Assembly (NCBI GenBank): GCA_002841605.1
Contig: PHAF01000057.1
Location: 1-11,219 of the forward strand
From: Firmicutes bacterium HGW-Firmicutes-10
Lineage (GTDB): Bacteria; Bacillota_I; Bacilli_A; Erysipelotrichales; Erysipelotrichaceae
DNA length: 11,219 nucleotides
Direction: 5' to 3'
Of the stretch, positions 6,586-11,219 are shown in pieces (position 1 is the stretch's first letter; each line of letters opens with the position of its first letter). The notes under the pieces were generated by a model. The model was given only the letters and a program-made list of their open reading frames with translations, searched no databases and had not been told where the DNA came from. Position numbers and translations under genes: made by a program.

Positions 6586-7685
6586 CTGTAATCCTCCTTA
6601 TATGGCGTAATGATCCCGTTTTTTACAAGAAACACATCGGTTTCATTCGCCGGCCACCCTTTAATCTCATTGATTTCGGTGGTTGTTATCATAATTTGCA
6701 CTCCTTTTGGTAAAAGCTGTGCAAACTTTTCCTTCTTTTTTGAATCCAATTCCGAAAAAACATCATCTAGCAACAAAATGGGATAAGTATCGATCTTGCT
6801 GACAATAAACTCAAGTATAGCCATTTTTAATGCAAGTATCAACATCCGTTTTTGTCCTTGAGAAGCAAATGAACTGACATCGAAATCATTGATCGTAAAC
6901 TTTGCATCATCTCTGTGAATACCTACGTGTGTCATTTTGAATGCCATATCCCGTTTGAGCGATGCAGCGATTTTATGACTGAGCTTCCTGGATATATCTT
7001 CAGTATCATCAATTTCGGACTCGTATTGGATATCTATTTTAAAATCCATCTCCATAAACTCACAAAACAAAGCAGATATCCGTTTAGTAACAAAATTTAA
7101 GAATTCTCTCCGGCTTTCAATGATTGGTATCTGTAAAGCGACCAGTTGATCACTCAATACCTCGAGATATTCAATATCCGGGAGTTCTTGCTTTAAATAG
7201 GTGTTTCTTTCTTTGAGTATTTTTGCGTATTGGTTAAGGTTTTCCATATAAACGGGAGAAAGTTTAGATAACTCCACATCCATCATTCGACGCCGGACTT
7301 TCGGTGGAGCTTCGAAGAAATCCATATCCGCTGGTGTAAACAATACCGCATTACACTGACCAATAAATTCGCTGGTTCGTTTAACCGGATTCTTATGGAT
7401 AAGCAAGCTTTTACCTGTCTGACTTATCATGACCGTCAAGCGCTTTTCACCAATAGGAGAAGCAATTAAACCCTCGATCCGGGCAACTTCACTGTCTTTC
7501 TTGATCAAGTCTGTTTCGTCTTTGATTCGAAAAGATCGAACGGTAGACAAAAAACTTATGGCTTCAAGCAAATTCGTTTTCCCCTGTGCGTTATCTCCAA
7601 CCAAAACGTTGATACGCTTTTCAAAACGCATTTTTAACGTCGTATAGTTTCGAAAGTTGTTCAAACGAATCTCATTTATTCTCAT
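6582..7685 (-). CDS. recF: DNA repair protein RecF
   Basis: RecF is an SMC/ABC-like ATPase that acts with RecO and RecR to load RecA at single-strand gaps and stalled forks. Its 367 residues match the family. Visible motifs are FRNY (11-14), Walker A GDNAQGKT (30-37), the ABC signature SSFASQGQKR (271-280) and Walker B ILLLDDVFSELD (303-314). The family's GPHRDD appears as GIHRDD (255-260). The start ATG at 7685 overlaps the yaaA stop (ATGA), and only a weak AAGG precedes it, so translation is probably coupled to yaaA. It overlaps gyrB by four bases at the other end. Both overlaps point to a co-transcribed, co-translated block. Confidence 0.96.
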   Translation of the reverse strand: MRINEIRLNNFRNYTTLKMRFEKRINVLVGDNAQGKTNLLEAISFLSTVRSFRIKDETDLIKKDSEVARIEGLIASPIGEKRLTVMISQTGKSLLIHKNPVKRTSEFIGQCNAVLFTPADMDFFEAPPKVRRRMMDVELSKLSPVYMENLNQYAKILKERNTYLKQELPDIEYLEVLSDQLVALQIPIIESRREFLNFVTKRISALFCEFMEMDFKIDIQYESEIDDTEDISRKLSHKIAASLKRDMAFKMTHVGIHRDDAKFTINDFDVSSFASQGQKRMLILALKMAILEFIVSKIDTYPILLLDDVFSELDSKKKEKFAQLLPKGVQIMITTTEINEIKGWPANETDVFLVKNGIITPYKEDYR

Positions 7686-7885
7686 TTTTCAACCTTGAAT
7701 ACTTTCTTTTCAACATTGACGATGTCCCCTGGATATAGTTTTCTGCCTCTGCGGTCCTCTTTTTGTCCATTAACAAAAATCTTCATTTCCTTAACCGCTG
7801 TTTTAGCTTCAGCCCCAGAACTGATCACATTTGTCATTTTCAATAATTGTCCCAAAGTAATAAATTCGGTATCGATTTTAACCAT
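7682..7885 (-). CDS. yaaA: S4-domain RNA-binding protein YaaA
   Basis: This 67-residue protein is a single S4 RNA-binding fold (about residues 11-62), with the typical central KIFVNGQKEDRRGRKLYPGD and a C-terminal DIVNVEKKVFKV strand. Small proteins of this kind lie between dnaN and recF in many Bacillota. In Bacillus the family is linked to ribosome assembly, though its exact role is not settled. The ATG at 7885 has GAAGGA a few bases upstream. The gap of about 70 bases to dnaN holds a hairpin, and its stop overlaps the recF start. Identification rests on the S4 pattern plus position. Confidence 0.92.
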   Translation of the reverse strand: MVKIDTEFITLGQLLKMTNVISSGAEAKTAVKEMKIFVNGQKEDRRGRKLYPGDIVNVEKKVFKVEK

Positions 7886-7930
7886 TCATATCCTTCTTTC
7901 ACACAAAACACATGACATACACCCATGAAA

Positions 7931-7949
7931 ATGGCCCCTAAGGGCCGAT
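7931..7949 (-). terminator. Small GC-rich hairpin between dnaN and yaaA (weak or partial terminator)
   Basis: On the minus strand GGCCC-TTAG-GGGCC is a perfect 5-bp stem, extendable by AAT/ATT past one bulged base, and is followed only by TTTTC. The U tract is too short for a confident terminator. It could attenuate read-through from dnaN into yaaA-recF-gyrBA or serve as an mRNA processing or stabilising stem. Confidence 0.4.
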
Positions 7950-7957
7950 TATCACTT

Positions 7958-9079
7958 TTAGGAATATGTTCTTACCGGTAAGACTAATTGCAATACCGAA
8001 TCATCATCCATATTTCTGATGATGAAAGGCTTCATTTCACCGCAGAACTCAATTTTTACGATAGGTCCATTCAGTACACGGATAGCATCAAAGACATATC
8101 TGCCGCTAAACGAAATTTCTAAAGGTTTTCCTTTGTATTGGATTGCAGTCAATTTTTCGGTAGACGAGCCAACTTCCTGAGATTTACTGGAAACAACGAT
8201 TTCTTTCTCAGATGCAGATAATTTGATAATGGATATACCTTCACTCTTAATAAAAGAAGCTCTATCAATGGCGTTCAACATATCTCTTGTATCAACCGTC
8301 AGTTCATACATGAATTCACTAGGGATCAACCGGCCTGTCTCTGGATAAACTCCGTCGATCAAACGTGTTTGAATGACTGTATGATCAATCCAGAACTGAG
8401 CCTTTTTATCAGATACACAAACCAACACCTGACTGTCTCTTTCAATCGTCTTAACTATTTCACTTAAGGCTTTTGATGGAATCGTGATGTTAAAGTGGTT
8501 GGATTCTTCCAAAGAAACGATTTTTCGAGCCAGTCTGTAACTGTCAGTAGCAACACATTCCAAACGGTTACCTTCAGCTTTGAAGTTAACACCTGTCAAA
8601 ACGGGTCTTGTTTCTTTATCGCTGGTTGCAAACGCAGTCTGATTGATGATTTTTGCCAAAACATCAGCTTCAATCTTAAACTGTTTTTGAGGTTTTGAGA
8701 AATCGATCATCGGATAATCAACGGATTTCATACCGTTTATGTTGAATTCAGCCGAATGCCCGCTTATTTTTGTCAGCGAACCATCGATTATTTCCACATG
8801 TATTTCATCAGCATCGATTTTTCTTACGATTTCCAATATGTATTTTGCTTCAATGACGATCGATCCCGGTTCTTTGATATCGAGAATAAACTCGTCTTCA
8901 CCTTTGAGCAGGCGTTTTTGAATCGAAATTTCCGAATCGCTGCCAGTCAGAACGATTTCGTCATTGGATACTTCGATTTTAATTCCAGATAATGACGGCA
9001 ATGGCGAATTCGCGGAGATGGCTCTTGCTACTGCAGACAAGGCGTTGTAGAAAGCCCTCTTAGAAATTCTGAAATCCAT
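7958..9079 (-). CDS. dnaN: DNA polymerase III beta subunit (sliding clamp)
   Basis: The beta clamp is a ring-shaped homodimer that tethers Pol III and other repair and replication proteins to DNA. The 373 residues show the three clamp repeats. Recognisable signatures are MDFRISKRAFYNALSAVARA at the N-terminus, GVNFKAEGNRLECVATDSYR in the middle domain, and the conserved C-terminal LVLPVRTY, which helps form the partner-binding pocket. The ATG at 9079 has AGGAGG eight bases upstream (9088-9093). It follows dnaA by 141 bp, a spacer that contains a DnaA box and a candidate promoter, so it may have its own transcription start besides dnaA read-through. Confidence 0.98.
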   Translation of the reverse strand: MDFRISKRAFYNALSAVARAISANSPLPSLSGIKIEVSNDEIVLTGSDSEISIQKRLLKGEDEFILDIKEPGSIVIEAKYILEIVRKIDADEIHVEIIDGSLTKISGHSAEFNINGMKSVDYPMIDFSKPQKQFKIEADVLAKIINQTAFATSDKETRPVLTGVNFKAEGNRLECVATDSYRLARKIVSLEESNHFNITIPSKALSEIVKTIERDSQVLVCVSDKKAQFWIDHTVIQTRLIDGVYPETGRLIPSEFMYELTVDTRDMLNAIDRASFIKSEGISIIKLSASEKEIVVSSKSQEVGSSTEKLTAIQYKGKPLEISFSGRYVFDAIRVLNGPIVKIEFCGEMKPFIIRNMDDDSVLQLVLPVRTYS

Positions 9080-9111
9080 GTTGTTGACCTCCTGTTATCT
9101 TCTTTAAGATA

Positions 9112-9140
9112 ATTATAATTAAGCCTGTGGAAATGTGGAT
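9112..9140 (-). promoter_or_regulatory. Candidate dnaN promoter overlapping a DnaA box
   Basis: A perfect -10 TATAAT occurs at 9112-9117 on the minus strand. The -35 region at 16-bp spacing is TCCACA (9134-9139), which keeps the ACA half of TTGACA and coincides with the DnaA box. If real, DnaA binding would compete with RNA polymerase. The -35 is weak, so confidence is limited. Confidence 0.45.
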
Positions 9141-9142
9141 AA
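9134..9142 (-). promoter_or_regulatory. Perfect DnaA box in the dnaA-dnaN spacer
   Basis: TTATCCACA on the minus strand, an exact match to the DnaA box consensus. A degenerate box (TGTGGAAAT, 7 of 9) abuts it at 9126-9134. This is the only exact box outside the upstream cluster. Confidence 0.85.
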
Positions 9143-9220
9143 AATCCAAAAAGCCTATTATTTACTATATTATTTTACCACTTTTTCCTGTTAAAATAAA
9201 GAGAATAAATCTGTTGACAA
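9143..9220. other. Candidate DNA unwinding element with DnaA-trios
   Basis: This AT-rich tract follows the DnaA box in the dnaA-dnaN spacer. On the minus strand, 5' of the box, it shows TAG and TAA triplets (complements of CTA 9155-9157, TTA 9158-9160, TTA 9162-9164, CTA 9165-9167, TTA 9170-9172). Their order and polarity fit the DnaA-trio element of Bacillus, in which DnaA extends along single-stranded DNA from the box. Phasing is imperfect. The assignment is inference from position and composition. Confidence 0.5.
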
Positions 9221-10576
9221 CTAAATTAAAGAACGTTCTATTTCTTTTATTGCCAGTAAAAATACTTCATCATTTTTACACTGTTTATCTACTTTATCAC
9301 AGGAACTGATTACCGTCGAATGATCTCGTTTGCCAAACTCTTCACCAATCTTAATAAAAGGTAAATCCAGGTGTTTTCTGCACAAATACATAGCAATATG
9401 GCGTGCGTTGGCAATATTTTTCGTTCTGGATTTTGAAACGAGTTGCTGTTTTGTCAAACCATAATAATCCGCTACGACTCTTTTGATTTTATTAGCAGAA
9501 AGATCGTTTTTGTCGCTGACTGCTGCTTGTCCCTTAAAGGCACTGACCGCAGTTTTAAAATCAATACGTCCACTATTGGAAAAATTGATAGAATAAAAAA
9601 GCAATCGATTTAAAGCCCCTTCAAGTTTTCTTACATCCTTAGAGAAATTCGTTGCGATATAAGCCAAAACATCATCCTCAATAAATGTCGGATCGACACT
9701 TTGATATTCCATTTTCTTTTTTAAGATAGCCAAGGATGTCTCGAACTCAGGTGAATCAACACCAACAGATAAACCGGAAGAAAAACGGCTAATTAAGCGC
9801 TCTTCCAAACCTTTTATTTCTTGAGGATGACGGTCGGAAGTTAAAACGATTTGACGACGATTATTGACCAGATCATTAAAAATATAGAAAAATATCTCAT
9901 GAGATTTCTCTTTTCCAGCCAGAAATTGAATGTCATCCATTAATAAAACATCAACCATCTGCATACTCAGCTTAAACTCTTCAATCGAGTTATCTTTGAT
10001 TGAACTGACGACTCTTGTCACAAAATCGGCTCCGGAAGTATATAATACGCGTTTTTCAGGATAATTTTTCTTAACATAGTTACCAATTGCATTCAATAAG
10101 TGTGTTTTACCCAAACCAGAATTACCAAAGATGAACAAAGGATTGTAAAATTTACCAGGATTATATGCACAAGCAAGCGCAGCAGAATGGGATTCTTTAT
10201 TGCTTGGGCCAACAACAAAATTTTCAAACGTGTAAAAAGACAATACGCCATCGTCATCAATGTTTTCTATAATATGTTGACTGACTGAATGAATCGAGGG
10301 ACGTTTTGCAAACTCAAATTGCGTGTAAATGTCACAATCCACATCCTTATCAAGCACAGTTTTAAGCGAAGACGTTATGAAACTGGTCTCCTGTAATAAT
10401 ATAACCTTTTGAATTTGTGTTGGTACAACGATAACAGCCTTGCTTTCTGAGAGATCCTTTAAAGAGGACTCATCAAAATATGTATCATAAACGATCGCAT
10501 CGACGTAACCACTGTTTTTCATGAATTGTTTTGTCTTGCTCCAAATATCCTCAAGATAAGTCTCAACGTAAGTCAT
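9221..10576 (-). CDS. dnaA: Chromosomal replication initiator DnaA
   Basis: DnaA is the AAA+ ATPase that binds DnaA boxes and opens oriC. Numbered from the ATG at 10576 (451 residues): domain I with VETYLEDIW (4-12); a variable linker to about 110; then AAA+ with YTFENFVVGPSN (115-126), Walker A GNSGLGKT (151-158), Walker B LLMDDIQF (211-218), sensor 1 LTSDR (245-249), arginine-finger region GLEERLISRF (256-265) and sensor 2 VRKLEG (315-320). The C-terminal box-binding helix-turn-helix carries GEEFGKRDHSTV (411-422). The start is uncertain. A TTG at 10588 would add four residues, with AGAAGGG only one base before it. The ATG has AGGAG one base before it. I prefer the ATG by N-terminal length. 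The gene lies between two groups of DnaA boxes, the usual autoregulated layout. Confidence 0.97.
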   Translation of the reverse strand: MTYVETYLEDIWSKTKQFMKNSGYVDAIVYDTYFDESSLKDLSESKAVIVVPTQIQKVILLQETSFITSSLKTVLDKDVDCDIYTQFEFAKRPSIHSVSQHIIENIDDDGVLSFYTFENFVVGPSNKESHSAALACAYNPGKFYNPLFIFGNSGLGKTHLLNAIGNYVKKNYPEKRVLYTSGADFVTRVVSSIKDNSIEEFKLSMQMVDVLLMDDIQFLAGKEKSHEIFFYIFNDLVNNRRQIVLTSDRHPQEIKGLEERLISRFSSGLSVGVDSPEFETSLAILKKKMEYQSVDPTFIEDDVLAYIATNFSKDVRKLEGALNRLLFYSINFSNSGRIDFKTAVSAFKGQAAVSDKNDLSANKIKRVVADYYGLTKQQLVSKSRTKNIANARHIAMYLCRKHLDLPFIKIGEEFGKRDHSTVISSCDKVDKQCKNDEVFLLAIKEIERSLI

Positions 10577-10705
10577 ACTCCTACCCAAACCCTTCTGTGT
10601 GTTCTCATTTTACATAAATATTAACCAGATTTCCACACATAATTTCAATGTAACAATTTTCTCCACAGAACAAATGTTCAAAAGCGTACTGATTAAGGCT
10701 TGATT

Positions 10706-10719
10706 TGTGGTTTTCCACA
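10706..10719. repeat. Inverted half-box pair TGTGG-TTTT-CCACA
   Basis: A perfect 5-bp inverted repeat around TTTT; the right arm is part of an 8/9 DnaA box. It is the only place in the cluster where two box cores face each other this closely. It could be a composite DnaA site or a small cruciform-prone element. Confidence 0.55.
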
Positions 10720-10816
10720 GTAATTAACAAAATACATTTTGTTGAAAAATTGTGGGTAATCTTTTGTGGAACAAGAAACTGTCGGTTTTGTTCGATTGTG
10801 GTGATTCGCCTTATAG

Positions 10817-10851
10817 TTACCCACAATTTATCCACACTAAAATGTGGCTTA
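10817..10851. promoter_or_regulatory. Core DnaA-box triplet of oriC
   Basis: TTACCCACA (10817-10825) and the perfect TTATCCACA (10828-10836) are direct repeats 11 bp apart, about one helical turn. TGTGGCTTA (10843-10851) follows in reverse orientation. Close, phased boxes of this sort would favour cooperative DnaA loading, and this is the best-matching group in the cluster. Confidence 0.8.
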
Positions 10852-11066
10852 AATACTGCATTATTTGTGCTTTTCACCATTTCTAACAATTGTTGATTAA
10901 ACAGACAAACATTATGTTGATAATTATGTGAGAAAACGTAGGATAGTCCACAGATTTATATGTGGAAAAACACTTGTTCACAACAATGAAAATCAATCAT
11001 TTTCTTTCACTACACATGATAAGTTGTGATTGCGCTCTCCATCCTCTTTATATTCATATGCTTTTG

Positions 11067-11095
11067 TTGACTTTGATCATAGAATTATGTATAAT
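11067..11095 (+). promoter_or_regulatory. rpmH promoter (sigma-A type)
   Basis: -35 TTGACT (11067-11072), a 17-bp spacer and a perfect -10 TATAAT (11090-11095) predict a start near 11102 and a leader of about 40 bases. It fires away from oriC, divergent from dnaA, in keeping with a highly expressed ribosomal protein operon. Confidence 0.9.
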
Positions 11096-11142
11096 CTACT
11101 AGCAATTGCTCAATATTGTATAAAGAACTGGAGGTGGCTCTT

Positions 11143-11219
11143 GTGAAAAGAACTTATCAACCGAGCAAAAGAAAACACCAAAAGGTCCACGGTTTCAGAG
11201 CCCGTATGAAAACGGTCGG
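11143..11219 (+). CDS. rpmH: Ribosomal protein bL34, N-terminal part (runs off the window edge)
   Basis: L34 is a tiny basic protein of the large ribosomal subunit. The visible 25 residues begin MKRTYQPSKRKHQKVHGFRA, the near-invariant bL34 sequence, and end in RMKTV at the window edge. The start is GTG at 11143, fixed by the protein family and by GGAGG at 11130-11134, eight bases upstream. It marks the right flank of oriC and reads away from it. rnpA usually follows but lies outside. Confidence 0.97.
   Translation, partial: MKRTYQPSKRKHQKVHGFRARMKTV

Larger units (their letters stand above)
10589..11066. other. oriC: oriC: DnaA-box cluster between dnaA and rpmH
   Basis: This gene-free stretch holds about twelve DnaA boxes relative to TTATCCACA. 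+ orientation: 10629-10637 (7/9), 10659-10667 (8/9), 10711-10719 (8/9), 10817-10825 (8/9), 10828-10836 (9/9), 10944-10952 (7/9), 10974-10982 (8/9 to TTATNCACA). Minus orientation: 10751-10759 (8/9), 10765-10773 (7/9), 10843-10851 (7/9), 10915-10923 (8/9), 10961-10969 (8/9). The position between rpmH and dnaA, the divergent transcription and the AT-richness match the upstream half of bipartite Bacillota origins. Segment 10852-10914 has few boxes but is AT-rich. The dnaA promoter must lie at the left end. TAATAT at 10618-10623 with TTGAAA at 10643-10648 (minus strand, 19-bp spacer) is only a weak candidate. Confidence 0.92.

Noticed and set aside
10706..10719. TGTGG-TTTT-CCACA as a transcription terminator for dnaA or rpmH
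   Set aside because: The 5-bp stem is short, lacks a following T tract and is better explained as paired DnaA-box cores.
10605..10889. Open frame of 94 codons on the minus strand in the dnaA-rpmH gap
   Set aside because: It runs through the DnaA-box cluster, has no convincing ribosome binding site or family resemblance, and its composition follows the AT-rich origin.
1..11219. CRISPR arrays, tRNA or rRNA genes, insertion sequences, toxin-antitoxin or phage-defence modules
   Set aside because: I looked on both strands and saw no repeat-spacer pattern, cloverleaf, rRNA segment, transposase or defence-type domain.

Overview
This window looks like the chromosomal replication-origin neighbourhood of a low-to-moderate-GC Gram-positive bacterium (Bacillota). 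The evidence is the order rpmH - oriC - dnaA - dnaN - yaaA - recF - gyrB - gyrA, strong AGGAGG-type ribosome binding sites, a T-box leader on serS and parS sites of the Bacillus type. UGA is used as a stop (recF, yaaA, the EamA gene), so the genetic code is standard and this is not a Mycoplasma with reassigned UGA. A group such as the Erysipelotrichia is plausible, but this is only an impression from protein style.

Layout from right to left. The start of rpmH (+ strand, partial) lies at the right edge behind a near-consensus sigma-A promoter. A 0.5-kb gene-free stretch between rpmH and dnaA holds about a dozen DnaA boxes in both orientations and is the main oriC box cluster. dnaA and dnaN follow on the minus strand. 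Their AT-rich spacer carries a second perfect DnaA box and candidate DnaA-trios, which suggests a bipartite origin with unwinding in that spacer. yaaA, recF, gyrB and gyrA continue as a tight operon with two 4-base ATGA overlaps and a stop codon that abuts a Shine-Dalgarno. The operon ends at a strong bidirectional terminator shared with a convergent EamA-family transporter gene. That transporter is the only complete gene here that runs head-on to the replication fork.

The left 1.3 kb holds an unrecognised 194-residue protein gene (minus strand) and then the serS locus: promoter, serine T-box riboswitch and the first 111 codons of seryl-tRNA synthetase. Two parS sites (ParB/Spo0J and condensin loading sites) fall here. 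One is a perfect 16-bp palindrome inside the T-box leader, just before the antiterminator. The other is inside the serS coding sequence.

Together the region couples initiation (DnaA, clamp, origin), recombinational repair (RecF), supercoiling control (gyrase), origin segregation (parS) and translation (SerRS, L34). I see no mobile element, CRISPR array, tRNA or rRNA, and no clearly new multi-gene system. The most unusual signal is the parS palindrome that doubles as a stem of the serS T-box RNA.
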